Shown here: positions 1 to 7,474 of the stretch, piece after piece
Layout of the letters: each line of letters opens with the position of its first letter
Position numbering within the stretch: the first letter of the stretch is position 1
From: Hyphomicrobiales bacterium
Lineage (GTDB): Bacteria; Pseudomonadota; Alphaproteobacteria; Rhizobiales; Aestuariivirgaceae
DNA length: 34,833 nucleotides
Direction of reading: 5' to 3'
Assembly (NCBI GenBank): GCA_025359045.1
Contig: JANYHN010000006.1
Coordinates: forward strand, 1 to 34,833
Notes under the pieces: generated by a model
Database searches by the model: none
Told to the model about the DNA's origin: nothing
What the model saw: only the letters and a program-made list of their open reading frames with translations
Translations under genes and position numbers: made by a program

Positions 1-19
1 ATATTCTGTACTATCTATG

Positions 20-195
20 TTCCGTCTTCTCCAGAAGGGGTTTCCGTTCGCGACGGTGATCAGAAATGGGGAAAGATGTGGCGCTTGCGGGGTTGGGCTA
101 ACGTTGCTCAGCCTCTCGGGAGCTGTTGATTGAAAAAGGCAGGGCACTACGACCTTGTCAGCCCTAGTGGGCAAGTAACTCTGAAGAACTCGCGG
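20..195 (+). ncRNA. ssrS: 6S RNA (approximate ends)
   Basis: 6S RNA binds RNA polymerase holoenzyme containing the housekeeping sigma factor and mimics an open promoter. Positions 76-123 follow the apical arm of E. coli 6S closely: GATGTGGCGCTTGCGGGG here against GAATGTGGCGCTCCGCGG there, followed in both by GTTGG and, after the apical loop, by CTCGGGAGC against CCGAGAAGC. Bases 91-98 pair with 106-113 (GGTTGGGC with GCTCAGCC, two wobbles) around the loop TAACGTT, and the flanking GCTTGCGGG pairs with CTCGGGAGC with one mismatch. The upstream GTTCGC..CGG segment (46-56) resembles the 5' strand of the family. The 3' strand and both ends are less certain: bases about 23-34 may close on about 181-195. 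The alignment is from memory, without a covariance model. Confidence 0.7.
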
Positions 196-395
196 CTCGA
201 AAGATGTCCCCCCGTTACAGAGGCACTGCGTTCACCAACAGCAAAAATCGCCGCAAAAGCGTGGGTGCTTATGGGCACTCTCATAGCCGGACCACTCCAC
301 CGGCATATTCGTGTTTGTTTGCGCCCGCGCAACCCTTCACTTCCTTCTCCCAAAGAAACGGAATAACCGTTTTCATCGTAAGCAGAGTCTTGGCC
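196..395. other. intergenic, no gene seen
   Basis: This stretch lies between the probable 6S RNA and the convergent amidase gene. Short reading frames exist on both strands, but none has a convincing ribosome binding site or protein character. I see no clear terminator with a T-run and no repeat. Confidence 0.4.
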
Positions 396-1133
396 TTACT
401 CCCGCAATAATTTATGCAGCGTAGCCACCGTCGATTGATCAGCGACTCCATCTATCAGCGCTGTCCTGAAATGCCGTTGAAACGCCTCAATCACAATTTT
501 GGTCCGCGCATCGAAACTGCCATTCACATCGATGCCATAGCCATAAAGTTTTAACATCGCTTGCAGCGCCATCACGGCATCGCCAGAATCGCCCGCCTGC
601 AAAAACGGCCCACCCTTGATAGGCTCCGGCTCAACCCAATGACCAACTCCATGGGCGTGCAGATAGGCCCAATCAAACTTCTCACCTGGATCAATTTTCC
701 GTCCCGGAGCAACATCAGAATGTGCCAAAAAATTGCGCCCTATAATATCATATCTTTTTGCCACATCAGAACACAACGCAGCAACCGCACTCATCTGGAT
801 TTTAGGGAAATCCGGATAGCCCATCGAATGCCCCACATTCTGAATCTCAATACCAATCGAAGCAGAATTTATGTCCTCGTCATCATGCCAACTTGAAAGA
901 CCAGCATGCCAAGCACGCGCGGCCTCATCAACCATCTGCACAATACCGCCAGACTCATCAATCAGATAATGAGATGAAACCTCTGACTCCTCATTACACA
1001 ACCAATCACAGGCCTTTTGCGCTTCGCTCATGCCCGTATAATGAAGCAGCACAATTTTGATTTCACGACCCGCGGCACGCGCGCCAAAATTAGGTGATGG
1101 CTGAAATCGGTGTGGCAACAAGGTACCGACCAA
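396..1133 (-). CDS. N-acetylmuramoyl-L-alanine amidase, AmpD type, with peptidoglycan-binding domain
   Basis: This zinc amidase (Amidase_2 fold) cleaves the bond between N-acetylmuramic acid and the stem peptide in cell-wall recycling or remodelling. The catalytic domain spans residues about 10-165, with expected zinc ligands H31 (LLHYTG), H138 and D148 (HSDVAPGRKIDPG) and the family glutamate near 96 (IGIEIQN). A PG_binding_1 helical domain follows at about 178-243. No signal peptide is visible, so it is probably cytoplasmic. The start is a TTG directly after the TAG stop of the upstream TerB-DnaJ gene, in the same frame, with AAGGA about 10 nt upstream of the TTG. No ATG exists before the catalytic motif, so the TTG start is the only reasonable one. 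The two genes are surely co-transcribed and translationally coupled. Family assignment is firm; the exact substrate is inferred. Confidence 0.9.
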   Translation of the reverse strand: MVGTLLPHRFQPSPNFGARAAGREIKIVLLHYTGMSEAQKACDWLCNEESEVSSHYLIDESGGIVQMVDEAARAWHAGLSSWHDDEDINSASIGIEIQNVGHSMGYPDFPKIQMSAVAALCSDVAKRYDIIGRNFLAHSDVAPGRKIDPGEKFDWAYLHAHGVGHWVEPEPIKGGPFLQAGDSGDAVMALQAMLKLYGYGIDVNGSFDARTKIVIEAFQRHFRTALIDGVADQSTVATLHKLLRE

Positions 1134-1814
1134 CTAAGCTAATTCCTTTTCCAAGACACCATATGCATCATTAATCCGCGAGAGACGATCCGTTGCCAAC
1201 TTCACCATTTCAGCAGGAACACCTTCCGCAATTTGGCGGTCAGGATGCAATTCTTTCACCAGTGATTTGTATTTTGATTTTATCGCAGCAAATCCAGTGC
1301 CCGGCTCCAAACCCAATACATCATAGGGGTCGTCTTTCAGCGAAACATGGCGCGAACGAATGCGAGAAAAATCAACTTTCGCAAACCCAAAAATTTCAGC
1401 AACGCTTTCAAGATATAGCAATTCATTTTCGTGAACCACGCCATCTGCTTTCGCAATATGAAACAATCCGTCCAAAACACTTTCAAGAACCGACGACTTC
1501 AACTTAAAAAGTTTTGCAACTTGCAAAGCATAAGATTCAAATCCAGCCACATCTTGTTTTGCCAGATTAAAGACGCGCTCAACAGCCGGTCGATCTTTTT
1601 CTGGCACATGAAAGACTTGTGAAAAAGCTTTCACTTCATCATCGGTCACCACGCCATCGGCCTTGGCCATCTTGGCGCTCAGCGCAATCATGCCGATGGT
1701 GAAAGCAACTGTCTTCTCGGGAGGCCGGTCGTGCCCCTGCCCCAGACCAATCAAACCTGAAATAGAATCACCAATACCGGTCACCGTTTCAGAAATACGG
1801 GCCCAAACCGTCAT
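1134..1814 (-). CDS. TerB-DnaJ (DjlA-like) co-chaperone
   Basis: A 226-residue protein with a TerB-like all-helical domain at about 30-150 (two KADGVV repeats, at about 50 and 123, typical of the TerB acidic metal-binding repeats) and a C-terminal J domain at about 160-225. The J domain carries the HPD tripeptide that stimulates DnaK ATPase. This domain order matches DjlA, but the N-terminal membrane anchor of E. coli DjlA is missing, so this form is predicted to be soluble. The ATG start has GGGGTG about 5 nt upstream. It is directly followed, with no gap, by the AmpD-type amidase. Both it and the amidase point to envelope-stress or cell-wall work, but that link is inference. Confidence 0.88.
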   Translation of the reverse strand: MTVWARISETVTGIGDSISGLIGLGQGHDRPPEKTVAFTIGMIALSAKMAKADGVVTDDEVKAFSQVFHVPEKDRPAVERVFNLAKQDVAGFESYALQVAKLFKLKSSVLESVLDGLFHIAKADGVVHENELLYLESVAEIFGFAKVDFSRIRSRHVSLKDDPYDVLGLEPGTGFAAIKSKYKSLVKELHPDRQIAEGVPAEMVKLATDRLSRINDAYGVLEKELA

Positions 1815-1841
1815 GACAGCACCCCAAACTTATGACAATTT

Positions 1842-2189
1842 TTAAGAGGCCGACGAGGCCGTTTTGCGAAAATAATAAGCTAATTTAAAAACCGGCGTAT
1901 CAACATCAAGGCCCTGAGCCAATCGTTGCTCCACATGCCATGCCCGACCAGCAGTCCAAATTGTTGCCGCCAAAACCGGAATAGCAACCAAACCTAACAT
2001 AACATAAAGTGCTGTATCAGGCAGACCAATCAATTTTGCCACAGCCCAAACAGATGCCGCCGCTGCAGCTCCAACCAAGCAGAATGTCATTAACGTAACG
2101 CCCGATGCCGCCAGAAAACAGCCAAACGGATTGAACGCTTGAGAGCTAACTTTCGGCTGGCCTTCCGGCCTCATGATTTCTTGTTCCAT
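1842..2189 (-). CDS. small two-helix membrane protein, unknown function
   Basis: I do not recognise a named family. The 115-residue product has a hydrophilic N-terminus of about 22 residues, two hydrophobic segments (about 23-53 and 58-82) and a charged C-terminal tail with an amphipathic stretch (WHVEQRLAQGL). Such a layout suggests an inner-membrane protein with both ends in the cytoplasm. A second ATG at codon 6 (2174) has a GGA about 10 nt upstream and may be the true start. It lies 27 nt upstream of the TerB-DnaJ gene on the same strand, so it probably belongs to the same transcript. Confidence 0.6.
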   Translation of the reverse strand: MEQEIMRPEGQPKVSSQAFNPFGCFLAASGVTLMTFCLVGAAAAASVWAVAKLIGLPDTALYVMLGLVAIPVLAATIWTAGRAWHVEQRLAQGLDVDTPVFKLAYYFRKTASSAS

Positions 2190-2259
2190 AAGTCAAGATA
2201 TGCCTTGCCGCCCTTGCTTTTGCAAGGGCGGCCAAAGCGACTTAACACAAATCAGCAAA

Positions 2260-2502
2260 TCACCAGCAAACGCGGCGCTCTGTCCAAACCCAGGACCAGT
2301 GGTGGTGGCGGCGTACTCGTATTTTTACAGGTCGCCATCCACAACGGTGATAGCCATATCCAAAATGATTATGGAAACCATATCCATATCCGTGGCCTAC
2401 ACCAAAAGAGAAAAACACTTTAGCTTGCGCTGGCGCAGCGGTTCCCACACTCAAAGCAATCGCCGCCGCAGCAGCCAGTCCGATAATTGAAAGTTTTTTC
2501 AT
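2260..2502 (-). CDS. small secreted Gly/Tyr/His/Trp-rich protein
   Basis: An 80-residue product starting MKKLSIIGLAAAA, with a clear Sec signal peptide ending near the AQA motif (residue about 27). The mature part has GYGYGFHNHFGYGYH, a single C-G-W motif, a basic HHH stretch and a C-terminal Cys. Similar short exported proteins rich in Gly, Tyr, His and Arg with paired cysteines are common as hypothetical proteins in Hyphomicrobiales; I know no function. The start at 2502 is chosen because GAAAGGGTG precedes it by 5 nt. An upstream in-frame start would put charged residues before the signal peptide. The histidines suggest metal or surface binding, which is only a guess. Confidence 0.65.
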   Translation of the reverse strand: MKKLSIIGLAAAAAIALSVGTAAPAQAKVFFSFGVGHGYGYGFHNHFGYGYHRCGWRPVKIRVRRHHHWSWVWTERRVCW

Positions 2503-2577
2503 AAGAACACCCTTTCGAGAAACAGAGCCCCGCAATGAAAATTACGCTCTCGTAATCAAACCGTCAATGGCTTTGCT

Positions 2578-3450
2578 TCAAGCAGCCTGCTCCTCCGCTG
2601 GCGCGCCCACTCCAATCATTCGGCAGATCGGATAAACCAAATCGGCGCGATTTAAAGTGTAGAAGTGAAACGCATCAACCCCCTCGCGCTCAAGAGCCTG
2701 AACTTGCTCTGCCGCCACCATCGCCGCCATCAAATTGCGCGTTTCTGGGTCCTTGTCCAATCCCGCAAAACGCGCTGTCATGGCAGGCGGAATATGTGCG
2801 CCGCATTTTGCTGCAAATTCTTGTGCCTTGGCAAAATTTGTGATGGGCAAAATTCCCGGCAATAATTTTATGTTGATGCCCCTCGCCGCAATCCTGTCAC
2901 GCAACCTTAAATAAAACGAGTTGTGAAAGAAAAACTGCGTAATCGCATGTGTCGCACCATGATCAGCCTTATCCGCGAGGAACGCCAAATCCTCTTCGAT
3001 CGAAACCGACTCAGGATGCTTTTCCGGATAAGCCGAAACCGAAACCTGAAAATTTGCAATCTCCCGAATACCACGCACTAAATCAGCAGCATTGCGATAA
3101 CCATCTGGATGCGGACTAAACCTCGTGCCAACACCCGCAGGAGGATCACCTCTAAGTGCCAAAATATGCCGCACGCCTGCATTCCAGAAATCCCGCACCA
3201 CAGCATTCACTTCGTCCTTTGAAGCGCCAACGCAAGTAAGATGTGCGGCAGGTGCAAGCCCCGTCTCCTTCACAATCCGGCTCACGGTATTGAGTGTGCG
3301 GTCTCGTGTGGTGCCCCCCGCCCCATACGTTACCGAAACAAAATCAGGCTTCATCATTTCAAGGCGGCGCAGCGTCTGCCAAAAAGCTATTTCGGCGTCG
3401 CCTGCTTTAGGTGGAAAAAACTCAAATGAAACGGCAAGTTTATTACTCAT
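2578..3450 (-). CDS. metF: 5,10-methylenetetrahydrofolate reductase
   Basis: MetF is a cytoplasmic FAD enzyme that reduces methylenetetrahydrofolate to 5-methyltetrahydrofolate, the methyl donor for homocysteine methylation to methionine. The 290-residue product spans one TIM-barrel domain of normal bacterial MetF length. Family motifs are visible: SFEFFPPK at the N-terminus with the catalytic glutamate, VSVTYGAGG, HLTCVG, LALRGDPP and the QFFF segment. The ATG at 3450 is taken as start; an in-frame TTG two codons upstream overlaps the sahR stop codon. The stop of sahR and this ATG are separated by 2 nt, so the genes are translationally coupled and presumably share the SahR operator upstream of sahR. 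Confidence 0.96.
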   Translation of the reverse strand: MSNKLAVSFEFFPPKAGDAEIAFWQTLRRLEMMKPDFVSVTYGAGGTTRDRTLNTVSRIVKETGLAPAAHLTCVGASKDEVNAVVRDFWNAGVRHILALRGDPPAGVGTRFSPHPDGYRNAADLVRGIREIANFQVSVSAYPEKHPESVSIEEDLAFLADKADHGATHAITQFFFHNSFYLRLRDRIAARGINIKLLPGILPITNFAKAQEFAAKCGAHIPPAMTARFAGLDKDPETRNLMAAMVAAEQVQALEREGVDAFHFYTLNRADLVYPICRMIGVGAPAEEQAA

Positions 3451-3452
3451 TA

Positions 3453-4445
3453 TCAATTTATCTCTGCATTCATTTTTGAAATGTCAATATGTTGAGCAGC
3501 ATTGGCATTCTCGGCGAGCCACAGTGAAACCGTCAGGCCCATACGCGCATTCACATACGGTGGTGGCAATACATCGTGCTTGATTAAATGCAACCCCGCT
3601 CGCGCCATCCACCCCGCCATATGCTCACTCGAAATTCCAAGGCGGCGATGTGCATGCTGGTCGCGCAATTCCTCAAAATCATGAGGCGCGAAATCAACAA
3701 TCAACAATTTACCCTTTGTTGCTAAAATGCGAACCGCCTCCAGAAGTGCGCGCTGCGGATCATCCAAGAAATGCAGCACTTGATGAATCGTCACCAAATC
3801 TGCGAACCCATCGGCAAATGGCAGAGCATAAATATCGGCCTGCCTCACTTGCGCATTGCGCAGCTTATGCGTTTCTATATTCGACCGAGCAATCGCCAGC
3901 ATCTCGCGGCTCATATCAAGCCCAAATAAATTCTTGGCCCGATCACTTAGCAGTTCTAAAATACGCCCCGTGCCTGTTCCCAGGTCAACACAGTTTTCAA
4001 ACTTCCATTTCTCAAGAAGCACCATCATCGCCTGCTCGACGTCCGCCTCTCGCACATGAAGCGAACGCAGCTTGGCCCAATCTGCGGCATTGGTTCTAAA
4101 ATATTCATCCGCTCGCCCCTGTCTCTGTTGGCGAATTTCTTCAAGCCGCAAAAGATCAGCTGCTAAAAGCTCATCACTCGCTGGCAACATATCAACCAAC
4201 GCCCGCGCCAACGCTCCACTGCGCCCTTGTTCGCGCAAACGAAATAAAACCCAATTTCCTTCTTTATGTCTCGAAATAAGCCCAGCTTCAGCCATCAATT
4301 TCAAGTGACGGCTCACCCGCGGCTGGCTTTGCTCTAAAATAAAAGTAAGCTCTGTCACATTGAGCTCGCCATGAGAAAGTGCAAACAGAATCCGAATCCG
4401 GGTTGTTTCCGCTACAGCTTTCAATCCGGCTAATAATTCTTCCAT
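3453..4445 (-). CDS. sahR: SahR-type regulator: ArsR winged helix fused to SAM-methyltransferase-fold sensor
   Basis: The 330-residue protein has an ArsR-type winged helix at about 1-85 (SQPRVSRHLKLMAEAGLISRHKEG recognition region) and a Rossmann methyltransferase domain at about 130-300 with the SAM-binding loop DLGTGTGR. SahR is known in Proteobacteria as a repressor whose methyltransferase-like domain senses S-adenosylhomocysteine and which controls SAM-cycle genes including metF, ahcY and metH/metE. Its position 2 nt upstream of metF and a perfect dyad just upstream fit that role. The ATG at 4445 is preceded by AAAGG with 7 nt spacing and is preferred over the upstream TTG at 4460. Neither ArsR metal-site cysteines nor a catalytic methyltransferase target site is evident. 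The specific effector is inferred from the family. Confidence 0.88.
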   Translation of the reverse strand: MEELLAGLKAVAETTRIRILFALSHGELNVTELTFILEQSQPRVSRHLKLMAEAGLISRHKEGNWVLFRLREQGRSGALARALVDMLPASDELLAADLLRLEEIRQQRQGRADEYFRTNAADWAKLRSLHVREADVEQAMMVLLEKWKFENCVDLGTGTGRILELLSDRAKNLFGLDMSREMLAIARSNIETHKLRNAQVRQADIYALPFADGFADLVTIHQVLHFLDDPQRALLEAVRILATKGKLLIVDFAPHDFEELRDQHAHRRLGISSEHMAGWMARAGLHLIKHDVLPPPYVNARMGLTVSLWLAENANAAQHIDISKMNAEIN

Positions 4446-4460
4446 TGCACACCCTTTCAA

Positions 4461-4488
4461 ATCTATATAAACATATCCTTATATAGAT
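4461..4488. promoter_or_regulatory. probable SahR operator (perfect 10-bp inverted repeat)
   Basis: ATCTATATAA and TTATATAGAT form perfect arms separated by 8 bp (acatatcc), ending 15 nt before the sahR ATG. Its AT-rich arms also look like -10 sequences, so binding would block transcription. A further half-site (ATCTATATGT) lies at 4531-4540. Autoregulation by the adjacent ArsR-family protein is inferred from position and symmetry. Confidence 0.65.
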
Positions 4489-4632
4489 AGCAACCACAAT
4501 ACGGATTTGGGTAAAAAACCGTCGTAAATGATCTATATGTAGCCGAAGCTTGATTTTTGTCTCAACTCTGCCCAAATTGGAACATCAAAATAGACGGATA
4601 TAACAAAAGTTCGTTTCAACCCAGAGGCACCC

Positions 4633-5241
4633 ATGAATTACTCTATGTCACGTCGTTTTTTCAATTTTGGATTGTTCGCATCGGCGAGTTCGATTGTCTT
4701 TTCATCAATCGCATTGGCAGATGACGGAGCTGAAGCCTACGTCAAGAAATTAGGGGTCGAAGTCATAAAATTGGCCAATGGCGGTCGGCGCGGCGACAAG
4801 GCGTTGCAAAACCGCTTTGCATCTTTGTTAGGGCGATACATTAACATCCCAAATGTCGCCAACTTCGCTTTGGGGTTGAACAAAAGTGATCTTCCGGCCG
4901 GCGATAAAGCTATGTTTTATGATCTGGTTGCAAACTACGCAGCCGCGCTATTTGTCTGGTATGTTGATGATTTCAAGGGCCAAGAATTGAAAATAGCCAA
5001 TTCTGAGGAGCAAGGTAAGTTTATTACGGTTGATACAGGCATTGTCGGCGGCGGTATTGGCAATGAAAAATTGCGGTGGCGTGTCGTTAAACAAGGCGAT
5101 GGCTACCGTGTCTCAGATCTCAACATCAAAGGCGTGTGGTTGACAATCGCTATGAAAAAACTTTTCGGAGATACGTTGAAATCCTCTGGCGGAGATTTCA
5201 AAGCACTTTATTCCAAGTTGCGCGAAGCTGAAACTTGGTAG
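4633..5241 (+). CDS. MlaC/Ttg2D-like periplasmic phospholipid-binding protein (paralogue 1)
   Basis: The MlaC family carries phospholipids across the periplasm between outer- and inner-membrane Mla complexes. This 202-residue protein has a Sec signal peptide (cleavage after the ALA near residue 29) and the family layout: an N-terminal helical part (RFASLLGRYINIPNVANFALG), a FYDLVANY helix and a C-terminal part ending DFKALYSKLRE. The ATG at 4633 has AGAGG 5 nt upstream; a second in-frame ATG at codon 5 is possible. Another MlaC-like gene follows 71 nt downstream. No mlaD, mlaE, mlaF or mlaA gene is in the window, so its partner is unknown. Some relatives act with hopanoid-associated (HpnM) systems, so Mla function should not be assumed. 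Confidence 0.82.
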   Translation: MNYSMSRRFFNFGLFASASSIVFSSIALADDGAEAYVKKLGVEVIKLANGGRRGDKALQNRFASLLGRYINIPNVANFALGLNKSDLPAGDKAMFYDLVANYAAALFVWYVDDFKGQELKIANSEEQGKFITVDTGIVGGGIGNEKLRWRVVKQGDGYRVSDLNIKGVWLTIAMKKLFGDTLKSSGGDFKALYSKLREAETW

Positions 5242-5312
5242 CCTATTCATTTTTTAGTGTTCACGCATCATTAACCATGTTCGACTGACATGGGTTCTGG
5301 TAAATACGAATC

Positions 5313-5873
5313 ATGATTTCACGTCGCACATTTATTGCTTGTCTTTCTCTAGGCTTGGCCACTCCCGCGTTGGCCGAGGAACACCCGTCTGTGTCGTTTA
5401 TGAATCTTGTCGGTAGAGATATGCTTCATGCTCACCGGCAGGGAACAGTCTCGGCGTTCATGCGCGTTATTCAGCGTTATGCTGATGTGCCCGGCATATC
5501 GAATTATTTGCTCGGTGAGTTTCAAATGCCAAAGGCGTCGCAACAAACTTATGAGCGCGGCGTTGCCAATTTTATTTCGCGATATTTTGCAGAGCAATCA
5601 CGCAAGTATCCAATCGCGAAATTTGAAATGGGTGAGGCAACAGTCGGCGAAAACAAAGATATTTTTGTCGCTTCAAAAGTTTATTTGATGTCAGGACAAA
5701 CGTATAACGTAACTTGGCATTTGTCTTGGATGGACGGAAAATATAAAGTTATCGATGCAAAGGTTTTGGGGTTCTCCCTCACCTATTGGGAACGCAGTGA
5801 TTTTAATCAGTTCCTGAAAAAAAATAATGGCGATGTCAATGTACTCATCGCCGCCCTTAATCGGCAGAATTAA
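5313..5873 (+). CDS. MlaC/Ttg2D-like periplasmic protein (paralogue 2)
   Basis: A 186-residue exported protein with an SRRTFIACLSLGLATPALA signal sequence. The RR and the phenylalanine look twin-arginine-like, but a Sec signal is equally possible. The mature part follows the MlaC pattern: YADVPGISNYLLGEF, YERGVANFISRYF, a beta-rich middle (YNVTWHLSWMDGKYKVIDAKVLGFSLTYW) and the C-terminal NNGDVNVLIAALN. It is closest in layout to the protein at 9134-9685, which shares YAD, LG.F and NNGDV.ALI. It follows paralogue 1 on the same strand, separated by 71 nt containing a weak hairpin (5275-5293). Lipid carriage is inferred from the family. Confidence 0.8.
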   Translation: MISRRTFIACLSLGLATPALAEEHPSVSFMNLVGRDMLHAHRQGTVSAFMRVIQRYADVPGISNYLLGEFQMPKASQQTYERGVANFISRYFAEQSRKYPIAKFEMGEATVGENKDIFVASKVYLMSGQTYNVTWHLSWMDGKYKVIDAKVLGFSLTYWERSDFNQFLKKNNGDVNVLIAALNRQN

Positions 5874-5921
5874 TTAACCTTCGCGCTGCAAGCTCTCTGG
5901 TTCAAAGGGAATCAGCTGAAG

Positions 5922-6578
5922 ATGAACGCGCGCCTCGATCTTGGAATTGCAATAGCGCTTACACTCGCTGCAATGCTCAGTGCCTGCTCGTCAGGCGTTG
6001 ACAAGCCGTATTTCCGAACTGATGGTGTTGCTATTCCAGCAAGCAATTGTGCTGTTGACCCGCGCACTTTTGGGAAAGCTGAAAGCGTGCCAGATTTTAC
6101 TGAAGCCAGCGGTTGCGGCGGTCGCAATGTTTACCGTGTTTACGATGTGAGCGGAGTTTCATTTAGCCAGCCCGCACTCGTTCGTTGCGAAGTGGCAGAC
6201 ACATTGGCAGAATGGATCGCCAACTCAGTTCAACCACGGGCCAAAGCCATATTCGGAGAAAAAGTGGTTTCATTCAAAATCGCCGCGTCCTATTCCTGCC
6301 GCCCCCGTAATAACGTACGCGGCGCAAAATTATCAGAACATGGGATGGCCAATGCGATCGACATCGCCGCCTTCACCTTGTCCGATGGCAGAGAAATTAA
6401 CGTGCTTGAAGATTGGTACTCTGGTTCTAGCGAAAATCGCGCCTTCCTTCGCAGCATCAGAAGCGAAGCCTGTGGCCCATTTCATACTGTGTTGGGACCA
6501 GGCTCAGATGCGGAACACAAAGACCACATTCATCTCGACTTGCAAAAAGAAAGAAGCGGCGGCCCCTATTGTCACTAA
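5922..6578 (+). CDS. extensin-like (LAS/VanY-type) family lipoprotein
   Basis: A 218-residue lipoprotein with a hydrophobic N-terminus ending in the lipobox LSAC (Cys near residue 22). The rest matches the bacterial extensin-like C-terminal family: SYSCRPRN, SEHGMANAIDIAAF and HKDHIHLDL. These last two motifs resemble the H..x(6)D and HxH zinc ligands of peptidoglycan metallopeptidases of the LAS group, so a role in cell-wall peptide cleavage is plausible but unproven for this family. Cysteines in the mature part (about 6, including GCGG and GPYCH) suggest disulfides and a periplasmic location. It lies 48 nt after paralogue 2 and its stop codon overlaps the convergent EamA stop by 4 nt. Confidence 0.82.
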   Translation: MNARLDLGIAIALTLAAMLSACSSGVDKPYFRTDGVAIPASNCAVDPRTFGKAESVPDFTEASGCGGRNVYRVYDVSGVSFSQPALVRCEVADTLAEWIANSVQPRAKAIFGEKVVSFKIAASYSCRPRNNVRGAKLSEHGMANAIDIAAFTLSDGREINVLEDWYSGSSENRAFLRSIRSEACGPFHTVLGPGSDAEHKDHIHLDLQKERSGGPYCH

Positions 6579-7474
6579 GCCTTTTTAATCTGGGTGCGCC
6601 TGCCAAACCAAACACATGTAGCCACAACACAAGCAAAAGCTATTGACCGCAAAGTTAAAGTCTCGCCCATCAAACCCCAAGCAGCGAATTGAGTCATGAA
6701 AGTTTGCAGCAACTGCACCTGCCCCACACGGGCAACACCTCCTTGTGCCAGACCCTTATTCCACGCAAAAAAGCCAATCAGCTGACTCATCAGCGCGAGA
6801 TAAATAAAGCATGACCAACCCTGCAAAGATTCAGCGCCCGTAACATCTCGCGCAAAGTAAATTGTCATAGGCAGCGTAAATGGCAAAGCCACAACCAGCG
6901 CCCAGCATATCACCTGCCAACCACCAAGCCTCCTCGCCAAATTCCCGCCGGCCGCATAGCCCATTGAAGCTGCGACGACGGCAAGCACCAACAAACTATC
7001 AGCGCCGTGCAGTGCCACACCTCCGTCCCACAAGGCATAAAGAACAACAGCAGCCGAACCCAAAACACTCCATGCCCAGAACGCAACCGAAGGCCGCTCA
7101 CCTGCAAAGATTGTGCTCATAAAAGCAGTGCCCAACGGCAATAGCGCTAAAACCACGCTGCCGTGCGAAGCCGGAGCTGTTTTCATAGCAATAGTGGATA
7201 AAATTGGAAATCCAAAAATCACGCCAAGAATCACAAAGAACAGCTGTTTTAAATCCACCCAATCAGGCCATGCCTGGCGCGTTAACAACAAAATCGGTGC
7301 CGCCACGCAAGCCGCCAAAACCGTGCGCCCTATGCTGATAAAAAGTGGGTCAAATTCTTTGACAGCAGTATGGGAAAACGGCAGCGTTAATGAAAATATG
7401 GCAACGCCAATAAATCCCCAAAAATATCCTCGCGTCGTATCAGTCACGAAAACAACATGCTGTTGCTCTTCCAT
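6575..7474 (-). CDS. EamA/DMT-family transporter, 10 transmembrane helices
   Basis: A 299-residue inner-membrane protein with about ten hydrophobic segments in two EamA repeats (about 15-145 and 155-290). This family exports or imports small metabolites such as amino acids, nucleotides or drugs; the substrate cannot be read from the sequence. The predicted ATG at 7474 would overlap the preceding GST gene by 31 nt. A GTG at 7447 forms a classic GTGA 4-nt overlap with the GST stop and may be the real start. Either way the two genes are translationally coupled. The stop overlaps that of the convergent extensin-like gene. Confidence 0.88.
   Translation of the reverse strand: MEEQQHVVFVTDTTRGYFWGFIGVAIFSLTLPFSHTAVKEFDPLFISIGRTVLAACVAAPILLLTRQAWPDWVDLKQLFFVILGVIFGFPILSTIAMKTAPASHGSVVLALLPLGTAFMSTIFAGERPSVAFWAWSVLGSAAVVLYALWDGGVALHGADSLLVLAVVAASMGYAAGGNLARRLGGWQVICWALVVALPFTLPMTIYFARDVTGAESLQGWSCFIYLALMSQLIGFFAWNKGLAQGGVARVGQVQLLQTFMTQFAAWGLMGETLTLRSIAFACVVATCVWFGRRTQIKKA

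Noticed and set aside
1..395. RNase P RNA, tmRNA or SRP RNA at the left edge
   Set aside because: The universal RNase P segment GAGGAAAGTCCGG, a tmRNA tRNA-like end and the SRP GGAAGCAGCC loop are all absent on both strands; 6S RNA fits better.
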